NCBI GenBank assembly: GCA_964384675.1
Contig: CAYLNK010000224.1
Location: 1 to 11,187 of the forward strand
DNA: 11,187 nt
Direction of reading: 5' to 3'
DNA from: CAYLNK01 sp964384675
GTDB taxonomy: Bacteria; Acidobacteriota; Thermoanaerobaculia; UBA5066
This document shows, piece after piece, positions 5,585 through 11,187 of the stretch. The stretch's first letter is position 1, and each line of letters begins with the position of its first letter. Under the pieces are notes generated by a model. The model had not been told where the DNA came from. It ran no database searches and saw only the letters and a program-made list of their open reading frames with translations. A program made the translations under genes and the position numbers.

Positions 5585-6745
5585 ATGATCGAGGAGCCGC
5601 CGCTCTACTTCGCGTTCACCGCCGGGCGTCAGGTGGGGCCGATGACCGGTGAGGAGCTGGCCGGGCTCGCCGCGAACGGCCGGCTCCTGCCGACCGACCT
5701 GGTCTGGCAGAGCGGGACGCCGTCGTGGGTCCCCGCGTCCCACCTGGTGCCGTTCGGAGCGGCGCCCCCTCCCGTGGAGGCGGAGTACCGGGTCGAGCGG
5801 ATCGGCTCGCTCCGGGAGCCCGGGGAGCCGCCCCGCTCGCTCCTCGACGACCTGTCGTCCTTCTCCCTCGCCGAGGTCATCCCGCTCTCCCGTCTCTTCG
5901 ACCCGGAGACCCTCGGGACGCCGATCTCCTGGATCCTCCTCCTCTTCGGCCTCGGACCCCTCTTCGTCGGCTCGGTGGTGGAGGACCCGGCCCTCCGGGT
6001 GAGGCTCTTCAACTTCGGCTGCGGGGCGCTCTGGACCGCGTTCTTCGTCGCCGCCTTCAAGACGGCGAAGCAGTCCCTGCGGCTCGGTGTGGCGGTCTTC
6101 TTCGCGACCGGGCTCTTCGGCGTCCTCTTCGTCTCGGTGCTCCAGCAGGTACCGCCGCTCTCCTGGCTCTACGAGCTCCTCACCCCGCGCGCCCCGTTCG
6201 TGGTCCGCCTCGTCGGCTACGTGCTCGGCGTCGGCCTGCTCGAGGAGCTCGGGAAGGGGCTGATCCTCCTCTTCCTCGCACGGGCGCTCGGGGGCCTGGA
6301 GGACGAGCTGGACGGGGTCTTCTACGGCCTGATGTCGGGGCTCGGCTTCGGCGTCTACGAGGCGATCGCGTACACCGAATGGGTGAACCCCCGTCAGGCG
6401 ACGGCCCTCTCGATGATGGAGGGCTCGTACACCGTGGGGCTCTTCGCCTACTTCGTCTCGTCGGCGGTGCGCATCGTCTCTCTGCCGCTCCTCCACGCGG
6501 TGTGGGCCGCGATCGTGGGGTACTTCATCGGCCTCTCCTTCGCCGCCCGGCGAAAGGGGCGCGCCGTGCTCCTGCTCGGGTTCTCGATCGCCGCCGTCCT
6601 GCACGGCCTCTACGACGCGCTCCTCTCGGCGGGCGCGGTGCTGCTGGCGTTCCTGACCGCCGCGCTGAGCCTGCTCCTCTTCCTCTCGTACCGGCGGAAC
6701 GCCGACCGTGTGCTGGCGGAGATCCGGCGAGCGGACGTGGAGTAG
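5585..6745 (+). CDS. GYF_2-domain PrsW-type intramembrane metalloprotease
   Basis: This 386-residue fusion starts with a GYF_2 (DUF4339-like) domain at about 7-58, with the pattern YFAF..GRQVGPMT..EL..L..NG.L....LVW..GTPSWVPAS; such domains usually bind proline-rich peptides. A charged linker (60-112) leads to about eight membrane helices. The PrsW-type metal and catalytic motifs are present in order: E220-E221-x-x-K224, F255-x-x-x-E259, H304 in LLHAVWAAIVG, and H340-x-x-x-D344. In Bacillus, PrsW cuts the anti-sigma factor RsiW in the membrane; the substrate here is unknown, and no sigma/anti-sigma pair lies nearby. The ATG at 5585 directly begins the GYF domain. The related CPBP/Abi family shares similar motifs, but the overall layout fits PrsW better. 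A small membrane gene follows 20 bases later, probably in the same transcript. Confidence 0.85.
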   Translation: MIEEPPLYFAFTAGRQVGPMTGEELAGLAANGRLLPTDLVWQSGTPSWVPASHLVPFGAAPPPVEAEYRVERIGSLREPGEPPRSLLDDLSSFSLAEVIPLSRLFDPETLGTPISWILLLFGLGPLFVGSVVEDPALRVRLFNFGCGALWTAFFVAAFKTAKQSLRLGVAVFFATGLFGVLFVSVLQQVPPLSWLYELLTPRAPFVVRLVGYVLGVGLLEELGKGLILLFLARALGGLEDELDGVFYGLMSGLGFGVYEAIAYTEWVNPRQATALSMMEGSYTVGLFAYFVSSAVRIVSLPLLHAVWAAIVGYFIGLSFAARRKGRAVLLLGFSIAAVLHGLYDALLSAGAVLLAFLTAALSLLLFLSYRRNADRVLAEIRRADVE

Positions 6746-6753
6746 AGTGATCC

Positions 6754-6762
6754 GAGGGGGAG
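6754..6762 (+). promoter_or_regulatory. Strong ribosome-binding site for the small membrane gene
   Basis: The purine run GAGGGGGAG ends 3 bases before the ATG at 6766; its GAGG core sits about 8 bases from the start. It is the clearest Shine-Dalgarno sequence on the plus strand here and fixes the start. A TAGAGT at 6743-6748, overlapping the prsW stop codon, could be a weak -10 box for an extra internal promoter, but this is speculative. Confidence 0.6.
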
Positions 6763-6765
6763 CCC

Positions 6766-7017
6766 ATGCATCTCGTCTGGACGTTCCTGATCGGTCTCGT
6801 CGCCGGTGCGGTCGCCAAGCTCCTGATGCCCGGGAAGGACCCTGGCGGCTGGATCGTCACCGCCCTCCTCGGCATCGCGGGGGCGTTCGTCGCGACCTTC
6901 CTCGGCAAGGCGCTGGGGTGGTACGTGCCCGGCCAGCAGGCCGGCTTCATCGGCGCGGTGATCGGCGCGATCGCGCTCCTCGGTATCTACCGGCTGGTCA
7001 AGGGCCGGGCCGCCTGA
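6766..7017 (+). CDS. Transglycosylase-associated (GlsB/YeaQ/YmgE-type) small membrane protein
   Basis: This 83-residue protein has three hydrophobic segments (about 3-20, 28-48 and 58-77) and the family pattern: an N-terminal LIGLVAGAVAKLLMPGKDPGGWIVTALLGIAGAFVATFLG stretch (seen in shorter blocks) with the conserved PG.DPGG turn at 22-28, and a Gly-rich last helix (FIGAVIGAIALL) before a basic tail. The family is widespread and small. Its name comes from an old link to transglycosylases and it is often stress-induced, but its biochemical role is not settled. A strong ribosome-binding site precedes the ATG. It lies 20 bases after prsW and is the last plus-strand gene; the response-regulator gene ends 10 bases beyond its stop on the other strand. 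Whether it is a target or partner of the PrsW-type protease is unknown. Confidence 0.85.
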   Translation: MHLVWTFLIGLVAGAVAKLLMPGKDPGGWIVTALLGIAGAFVATFLGKALGWYVPGQQAGFIGAVIGAIALLGIYRLVKGRAA

Positions 7018-7022
7018 TCCTC

Positions 7023-7035
7023 GGCGCTCAGCGCC
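7023..7035. other. Small hairpin at the convergent gene junction
   Basis: GGCGC (7023-7027) and GCGCC (7031-7035) form a perfect 5-bp stem with the 3-base loop TCA, which is the stop codon of the minus-strand response-regulator gene. It sits between two converging operons and could act as a bidirectional terminator, but no T-run follows on either strand. Confidence in a function is low. Confidence 0.3.
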
Positions 7036-7420
7036 TCCGCGTCTCGAGGTAGGCGGTCACCTCGGAGACGAAGGTCGACGGGTCGATCGGCTTGCTCAGG
7101 TAGCCGTCGCATCCGCCGGAGAGGAACCGCTCCTTGTCCCCGCGCATCGCGTGGGCGGTGAGCGCGACGATCGGCGTCGAGGCGCCCATCGGGTCGAGCC
7201 GGAACTCCCTCACGAGCGACAGACCGTCCCGCCCGGGCAGGTGCATGTCCATCAGCACCAGGTCCGGCTGGCCGCGCCGGAACTCGATCCGGGCCGAGAG
7301 GGCGTCGCGCGCCCCGAGCACCAGGAATCCGGCTTCCTCGAGGAGGAAGCCGACCAGCTCCATGTTCTGCTCGTTGTCCTCCACCACCAGGATGGTCCGC
7401 TGGCGCGGGGCCGCCGTCAT
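7028..7420 (-). CDS. Single-domain response regulator (DivK-like receiver)
   Basis: This 130-residue protein is a CheY-type receiver domain with no output domain. All signature residues are visible: acidic pair E14-D15 in ILVVEDNEQNMEL, phospho-acceptor D58 in LVLMDMHLPGRDG, T88 in IVALTAHAM, and K110-P111 in GYLSKPID. The VEDNEQNMEL start and the LTAHAM..D...FL..GCDGYL block resemble DivK and receiver domains that work with hybrid kinases. It would act by protein contact rather than DNA binding. The ATG at 7420 overlaps the upstream gene's TGA (ATGA), so the two are probably translationally coupled. No histidine kinase is present in the window, so it is an orphan here. It is the last gene of the minus-strand operon. 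Its input and output cannot be inferred. Confidence 0.92.
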   Translation of the reverse strand: MTAAPRQRTILVVEDNEQNMELVGFLLEEAGFLVLGARDALSARIEFRRGQPDLVLMDMHLPGRDGLSLVREFRLDPMGASTPIVALTAHAMRGDKERFLSGGCDGYLSKPIDPSTFVSEVTAYLETRRR

Positions 7421-7860
7421 CGAGGCGCCAGCCGCGTCCGCATCCGCTCGTAGGCGCCTTCCCCCACACGGACCGTGCCGCCCCCCTGTATCGCCAGCAG
7501 GTACGAAGGTCGAAAGCGGAACCGCCCGGGCGTCACCGACTCGATCGCCTCCCACGGGATCAGGAGCGGGCGCCGGCCGACCCGGAAGAAGACGATGGGC
7601 CGCAGGAAGAGCCCCTCCGGCGAGACGACCAGGACCGTCACGCCGTTCTCCCGCACGCCTCCGACGCCGTACACCTGGAACGACAGCTCCTCGCCCGGCG
7701 GCTGGTGCGTCGCCGCGAAGCGACGGGCGAGCGACGGCCACCCGGCGACGAGCGCGAGCAGCCCGGTGACGGCGCAGAAGAACGGGACGCCCAGCGTGAG
7801 GAAGAGAACGGGGACGAGGATCCAGAGAAGCGTCGGCGACGTCGCCCCTTCCTCGACCAT
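7417..7860 (-). CDS. Uncharacterised membrane protein with possible PH-like domain
   Basis: I do not recognise a named family. The 147-residue protein has an N-terminal hydrophobic region (about 10-41), long enough for one long or two short helices, then a GWPSLARRF segment and a soluble half rich in predicted beta strands (about 57-135). The C-terminal part carries VTVLVVSPEGLFL, FFRVGRRPLLIPWEAIESV and YLLAIQGGGTVRV. The short strand before IPW..I and the later strand-helix end recall bacterial PH-like membrane proteins of unknown function; this is a resemblance, not a match. The ATG at 7860 lies 11 bases after the glyA stop with no clear Shine-Dalgarno sequence. The longer open frame upstream runs antisense-like through glyA and lacks credible protein features. 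The 4-base overlap with the response regulator suggests coupled expression. Confidence 0.75.
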   Translation of the reverse strand: MVEEGATSPTLLWILVPVLFLTLGVPFFCAVTGLLALVAGWPSLARRFAATHQPPGEELSFQVYGVGGVRENGVTVLVVSPEGLFLRPIVFFRVGRRPLLIPWEAIESVTPGRFRFRPSYLLAIQGGGTVRVGEGAYERMRTRLAPR

Positions 7861-7871
7861 CGGCGGCGCGC

Positions 7872-9149
7872 CTAGTAGAGCGGGAAGCGGTCGGTCAGCT
7901 CGCGCACGCGGGCTTTCACGGACGTCTGGACGGACGCGTCCTCGGGCGCGGCCAGGACCTCGGCGATCCAGGCCGCGATCTGCCGCATCTCGTCGGGACC
8001 CATCCCGCGCGTGGTGACCGCTGGAGTGCCGATCCGGAGGCCCGACGTGACCATCGGCGGGTTCGGGTCGAACGGGATGGCGTTCTTGTTCACCGTGATC
8101 CCGGCCAGGTCGAGCGCCTTCTCGGCCACCTTCCCGGTGAGGCCCTTCACGCCGACGTCGACGAGGAAGAGGTGGTTGTCGGTGCCGCCGGAGACGATCC
8201 GGAAGCCCTGCCCCGCCATCGCCGTCGAGAACGCGGCCGCGTTCCCGATCACCTGCTTCTGGTACGCCGCGAACTCCGGGCTCATCGCCTCGAGGAGGGC
8301 GACGGCCTTGCCGGCGATCACGTGCTCGAGAGGACCGCCCTGCAGCCCCGGGAAGACGGCCTTGTCGATCTCCTTGGCCCACTCCGGGACGCAGAGGACG
8401 AGGCCGCCGCGAGGCCCGCGCAGCGTCTTGTGCGTGGTGGTCGTGACGAAGTGCGCGTAGCCGACGGGCGACGGGTGCAGCCCCGCCGCGACGAGCCCGG
8501 CGATGTGCGCCATGTCGACCATGAGGAGCGCGCCGACGGAGTCGGCCACCTGACGGAAGCGCGGGAAGTCGAGGACGCGCGGATACGCGGACGCGCCGGC
8601 GATGATCAGCTTCGGCTTCTCGGCCTCGGCGACGCGGGCGAGCTCCTCGTAGTCGAGGTGCTCGGTGTCCTTCCTCACGCCGTAGGAGACGACGCGGTAC
8701 TGCTTGCCCGAGATCGAGAGCGGGTGGCCGTGGGTGAGGTGCCCGCCATGGGCGAGCGACATCCCGAGGAGCGTGTCGCCCGGCTTCAGGCAGGCGAGGT
8801 AGACCGCGGTGTTCGCCTGGGAGCCGGAGTGCGGCTGCACGTTGGCGTGGATGGCGTCGGGGTTCGCCGGCGAGAAGAGCTTCCTGGCCCTCGCGATCGC
8901 GAGCGACTCGGTGCGGTCGACGAACTCGCAGCCGCCGTAGTACCGCTTGCCGGGATACCCCTCGGCGTACTTGTTGGTGAGCACCGAGCCGACCGCCTCG
9001 AGCACGGCCCGCGAGGTGAAGTTCTCGGAGGCGATCAGCTCCAGGTGGTGGCGCTGGCGCTCCAGCTCGGCGTGGACGGCCTCGGCGACCTCGGGGTCGG
9101 CGGCGGCGAGGGTGCGCTCCATCAGGCTCGGAGAGGTCAGGGTGGTCAT
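7872..9149 (-). CDS. glyA: Serine hydroxymethyltransferase
   Basis: This 425-residue PLP enzyme has the normal GlyA length (about 415-430). It interconverts serine plus tetrahydrofolate with glycine plus 5,10-methylene-tetrahydrofolate, the main one-carbon source for dTMP, purines and methionine. Typical blocks are visible: LELIASENFTSRAVLEA, LTNKYAEGYPGKRYYGG, PHSGSQAN, the Asp of VDMAHIAGLVAAG, and the PLP-binding Lys241 in TTTTHKTLRGPRGG, then FPGLQGGP and GLRIGTPAVTTRGM near the end. It is complete, with no missing motif. The ATG at 9149 has an excellent ribosome-binding site. It lies 13 bases after rpiB, an order seen in many bacteria, and downstream of folC, which supplies the polyglutamylated folate that GlyA uses. 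Confidence 0.98.
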   Translation of the reverse strand: MTTLTSPSLMERTLAAADPEVAEAVHAELERQRHHLELIASENFTSRAVLEAVGSVLTNKYAEGYPGKRYYGGCEFVDRTESLAIARARKLFSPANPDAIHANVQPHSGSQANTAVYLACLKPGDTLLGMSLAHGGHLTHGHPLSISGKQYRVVSYGVRKDTEHLDYEELARVAEAEKPKLIIAGASAYPRVLDFPRFRQVADSVGALLMVDMAHIAGLVAAGLHPSPVGYAHFVTTTTHKTLRGPRGGLVLCVPEWAKEIDKAVFPGLQGGPLEHVIAGKAVALLEAMSPEFAAYQKQVIGNAAAFSTAMAGQGFRIVSGGTDNHLFLVDVGVKGLTGKVAEKALDLAGITVNKNAIPFDPNPPMVTSGLRIGTPAVTTRGMGPDEMRQIAAWIAEVLAAPEDASVQTSVKARVRELTDRFPLY

Positions 9150-9156
9150 GGCGTCG

Positions 9157-9164
9157 TCCTCCTC
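9157..9164 (-). promoter_or_regulatory. Strong Shine-Dalgarno sequence for glyA overlapping the rpiB stop
   Basis: On the minus strand, GAGGAGGA lies about 8 bases before the glyA ATG. Its 5' end overlaps the rpiB TGA (9165-9163), so ribosomes ending rpiB meet the glyA site at once. It is the best ribosome-binding site in the minus-strand operon and suggests glyA is made at a higher level than its neighbours. Confidence 0.75.
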
Positions 9165-9606
9165 AGAGGCCCGGGGCCTCGTCGAGCTTCTTCACGCGGC
9201 GCTGGTGGCGCCCGCCGGCGGCGAAGGGGGTCGTCAGGAAGGCGTCGAGCATCGCCTCGGCGAGGGTCGGGGCGACCTGCCGGGCGCCGAACGAGATGAC
9301 GTTGGCGTCGTTGTGCTCGCGCATCAGGCGGGTGGCGAAGAGGTCGTTCGGGACGCCGGCCCGCACCCCCTTCACCTTGTTGGCGGCGATCGCGATCCCG
9401 ATGCCGGTGCCGCACGCCAGGACCCCGCGCTCGGCCTGCCCGGAGGCGACCGCGTGCCCGACGGCGAAGCCGAAGTCCGGGTAGTCGACCGACTCGGTGG
9501 AGCCGGTCCCGAGGTCGACGACGTCGTGCCCCTTCGAGGTGAGGTAGCCCTTGAGGTGCTCCTTCAGGGCGTAGCCCGCGTGGTCCGACCCGACGGCGAT
9601 TCGCAT
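9163..9606 (-). CDS. rpiB: Ribose-5-phosphate isomerase B
   Basis: This 147-residue protein matches RpiB length (about 145-150). It interconverts ribose 5-phosphate and ribulose 5-phosphate in the pentose phosphate pathway and so feeds nucleotide synthesis. Key residues are in place: D8-H9 in GSDHAG, active-site Cys65 in GVLACGTGIGIAIAANK, H98 in REHNDANVISFGAR, and the substrate-binding GTGIG loop. A Cys at this position separates RpiB from LacA/B-like galactose-6-phosphate isomerases, which usually differ around the site. The C-terminal RHQRRVKKLDE block is also typical. The ATG at 9606 lies 10 bases after the dgt stop with no Shine-Dalgarno sequence. A TAGGAT 7 bases before the ATG overlaps the dgt stop codon and may be chance. 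glyA follows directly. Confidence 0.96.
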   Translation of the reverse strand: MRIAVGSDHAGYALKEHLKGYLTSKGHDVVDLGTGSTESVDYPDFGFAVGHAVASGQAERGVLACGTGIGIAIAANKVKGVRAGVPNDLFATRLMREHNDANVISFGARQVAPTLAEAMLDAFLTTPFAAGGRHQRRVKKLDEAPGL

Positions 9607-9616
9607 GGCGCGAATC

Positions 9617-10969
9617 CTACGGCATCCCCGGCGCGTGGCGCGGGTACGGCGCGAACATCTGGTCGTACTCGGAGACGGCGTAGCTGTCCGTCATGCCGGC
9701 CAGGTGGTCGGCGATGCAGCGGAGGAAGAGCGGCTTCCTCGTGTAGCTCGCGGCGATCTCGGCCTCCAGCCGCTTCAGCGGGATGTCCCGCAGGTACGTC
9801 ACCCCGGCGAGGTCGCGGTAGCGCATCAGCACGTAGTCGGGCAGGAGGCGCGGGTTCCTGTAGTACGCGCCGAAGAGCCCGGTGACGACCATCTGCGCCC
9901 GCCCGTCGTGTCGCGACACGGCGTGGCTGTGGATGATCTGCTGGTAGATGAACTCCTTCAGCTCGAGGTACATCCGCTCGCCCGTCTTGGAGGGGGCCAC
10001 GAGCGAGCCGGGGAGCTTCCGGCGCTGGGCGGCGAACTCCTCCGGCGTCGTGATCCCCTTGGCGGAAAGCCACCGCTCGATCGCCGCGCGCGAGGCCGTG
10101 ATGACGTCGGTGACGAGCAGGTGGATGATCCCGCGGATCAGGAGGGCGCGCCGCACCGTGCCGTCGCGGGCCCCCGTGTACGCCTCGCCGAGCGCCTCGA
10201 TGACGGCCTTCGACACCGGGAGCGCGACCACCTTGGCGTCGTCCACCAGCGCGAGACCGTCCTCCAGGTCGTGCGCCTGCTGCGCGACCTCGTCGGCCCA
10301 GCCCACCGCCTGCCCCTCGAGGTGCCCGCCCGAGGAGAGGTTCAGTCCCTCGGCGTCGATGTCCGGGAACGGGAAGTCGCGGCGCCACGAGGTGTGCTTG
10401 AGGATCCCCTCGCGGGTGTCGTTGGTCAGGTTCAGGCCGGGGTGCTGGTACCGCTTCTCGAGCACGTCGACGACGCGTACGGACTGGTAGTTGTGCTTGA
10501 AGGCGCCGACCTGCGCCGCCACCTTCGGCTCGATCGGCACCGACGGCTCCCCCCCGGTGAGGATCCGGTTGAGCACCTTCTCGCCGGAATGCCCGAACGG
10601 CGTGTGTCCCACGTCGTGGGCGAGGGCGCACGCCTCGGCGAGGTCCTCGTTCAGACCGAGCGCGCGCGCGATGGTGCGGGCGACCTGGGTCACCTCGAGC
10701 GTGTGGGTGAGGCGGGTCCTGTAGTGGTCCCCCTCGAACGGGATGAAGACCTGCGTCTTGTGCTTGAGCCGGCGAAACGAGCGGGAGTGGATGATCCGGT
10801 CGCGGTCCCGCTGGTACTCGGTGCGGTAGTCGTAGCTCTTCCCCTCGAACGGGGCGGGGTAGCGGCGCACCGCGCGGCAGGCCCGCGACGCGTAGAGCGC
10901 CAGGTGCCGGTCCTCGAACGCCTCGAGGTCGCCTTTCGTGAACGCGACGACGCGGGGAGCTTCTGCCAT
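9617..10969 (-). CDS. dgt: Deoxyguanosinetriphosphate triphosphohydrolase-like HD-domain protein
   Basis: This 450-residue HD-superfamily enzyme is expected to hydrolyse dNTPs to deoxynucleosides and triphosphate, controlling dNTP pools. The metal-binding HD set is visible: H89 in RLTHTLEV, H118-D119 in ALAHDVGHTPFGHSGE, and D234 in WADEVAQQAHDLEDG. The leader block YDYRTEYQRDRDRIIHSRSFRRLKHKTQVF (seen in parts, residues 46-75) is typical of bacterial type-2 dGTPase-like proteins and is less like E. coli Dgt, so substrate preference cannot be told. The ATG at 10969, 14 bases after the folC stop, was chosen over longer in-frame starts because those would overlap folC and encode Arg/Gly/Pro-rich sequence without family character. 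No Shine-Dalgarno sequence precedes it. rpiB follows 10 bases later. Confidence 0.92.
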   Translation of the reverse strand: MAEAPRVVAFTKGDLEAFEDRHLALYASRACRAVRRYPAPFEGKSYDYRTEYQRDRDRIIHSRSFRRLKHKTQVFIPFEGDHYRTRLTHTLEVTQVARTIARALGLNEDLAEACALAHDVGHTPFGHSGEKVLNRILTGGEPSVPIEPKVAAQVGAFKHNYQSVRVVDVLEKRYQHPGLNLTNDTREGILKHTSWRRDFPFPDIDAEGLNLSSGGHLEGQAVGWADEVAQQAHDLEDGLALVDDAKVVALPVSKAVIEALGEAYTGARDGTVRRALLIRGIIHLLVTDVITASRAAIERWLSAKGITTPEEFAAQRRKLPGSLVAPSKTGERMYLELKEFIYQQIIHSHAVSRHDGRAQMVVTGLFGAYYRNPRLLPDYVLMRYRDLAGVTYLRDIPLKRLEAEIAASYTRKPLFLRCIADHLAGMTDSYAVSEYDQMFAPYPRHAPGMP

Positions 10970-10977
10970 CTGCGGCC

Positions 10978-10983
10978 AGCGTA
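10978..10983 (-). promoter_or_regulatory. Possible -10 box (TACGCT) upstream of dgt
   Basis: On the minus strand TACGCT follows directly after the folC TGA and ends 8 bases before the dgt ATG. It fits the TANNCT pattern seen at rng and prsW at almost the same distance, and again no Shine-Dalgarno sequence intervenes. The tight folC-dgt spacing argues for simple co-transcription, so this is a weak candidate for an internal promoter. Confidence 0.2.
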
Positions 10984-11187
10984 TCAGCCGAGGAGCGCGA
11001 GCGCGTCCCCCACGAGGACGAGCGAGCCGGCGACCAGGATCGGGCCGTCGCCGGCCGCGGCATCCGGAGTCTCGAGCCGCCCGAGCGCCTCCGCGACCGA
11101 GGCGGCGCCCGGGAGGTCGGGCCGCCCCAGACGGCTGGCCAGCTCCTCCTTCGGGCACGCGCGCGCCGAGCGCGGGGCCACGAGCAC
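10984..11187 (-). CDS. folC: Folylpolyglutamate/dihydrofolate synthase FolC, C-terminal end (5' end outside window)
   Basis: Only the last 67 codons are visible, ending at TGA (10986-10984); the frame is open to the window edge. The pattern LVAPRSARACPKEELASRLGRP, then ASVAEALGRLETPDAAAGDGPILVAGSLVLVGDALALLG (seen in blocks), matches the end of the Mur-ligase-like C-terminal domain of FolC, where V.GSLYLVGE.. near the last residues is characteristic. FolC adds glutamate to folates (and in bifunctional forms makes dihydrofolate), retaining them in the cell for enzymes such as GlyA encoded in the same operon. The ATP-binding and catalytic parts lie outside the window. The codon at the very edge reads GTG but is internal. 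A related Mur ligase is a less likely alternative, given the ending and the glyA context. Confidence 0.82.
   Translation of the reverse strand: MLVAPRSARACPKEELASRLGRPDLPGAASVAEALGRLETPDAAAGDGPILVAGSLVLVGDALALLG

Noticed and set aside
2753..6604. A 1283-codon open frame on the minus strand opposite rodA, rng and most of prsW
   Set aside because: It crosses three well-recognised plus-strand genes and two intergenic gaps, and its translation is Glu/Arg/Asp/Leu/Pro/His-rich low-complexity sequence typical of the antisense of GC-rich genes. High GC makes stop codons rare in this frame.
7861..8382. N-terminal extension of the uncharacterised membrane protein upstream of the ATG at 7860
   Set aside because: The extension is the shadow of glyA in another frame (Arg/Gly/Asp-rich). 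The membrane segment begins right after the ATG at 7860.
8172..9299. A 375-codon plus-strand open frame opposite glyA and rpiB
   Set aside because: The translation is Arg/Gly/Val/Asp-rich without domain character, whereas glyA and rpiB on the other strand are complete and certain.
10970..11158. N-terminal extension of dgt upstream of the ATG at 10969
   Set aside because: It would overlap the folC coding end and gives Gly/Arg/Ala-rich sequence. The family-like sequence starts only after the ATG at 10969.
1..11187. Mobile elements, CRISPR arrays, prophage or defence genes
   Set aside because: Every stretch is accounted for by housekeeping genes and short gaps; no transposase, integrase, spaced repeats or composition break was seen.

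Overview
The window is GC-rich (roughly 70% by eye) bacterial chromosome, almost fully coding, with short gaps and several 4-base stop/start overlaps. All the recognisable genes are core functions. The base composition and the mreC-mreD-PBP2-rodA-RNase G order would suit Acidobacteriota or a neighbouring high-GC Gram-negative phylum, but this placement is a guess from gene order and protein style, not from a marker gene.

Plus strand, positions 1-7017: the end of mreC, then mreD, mrdA (PBP2) and rodA form a tight cell-elongation operon. MreC and MreD are scaffold proteins. RodA polymerises glycan from lipid II and PBP2 cross-links it. A 57-base gap holding a GC hairpin and a perfect inverted repeat leads to rng (RNase G/E), a gene that also lies near mreBCD in enterobacteria. 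A 126-base gap follows. It holds a strong intrinsic-terminator signature that points the wrong way (minus strand) and other foldable sequence. Next come a GYF_2-domain/PrsW-type membrane protease fusion and a small transglycosylase-associated (GlsB/YeaQ-type) membrane protein.

Minus strand, 11187 down to 7028: the end of folC, then dgt-type dNTP triphosphohydrolase, rpiB, glyA, an uncharacterised small membrane protein and a single-domain response regulator. Spacing is -4 to 14 bases, so this is probably one operon. FolC, GlyA, RpiB and Dgt together cover folate/one-carbon supply, pentose phosphates and dNTP pools. The two clusters converge with 10 bases between the stop codons.

No CRISPR array, insertion sequence, prophage gene, tRNA or rRNA was seen. 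I did not find a clearly new biological system. The points most worth a second look are a shared TANNCT-box arrangement directly upstream of rng and prsW that suggests leaderless or near-leaderless transcripts, the inverted repeat around that box at rng, the terminator that faces antisense between rng and prsW, the GYF-PrsW fusion, and the unknown membrane protein translationally coupled to an orphan response regulator.
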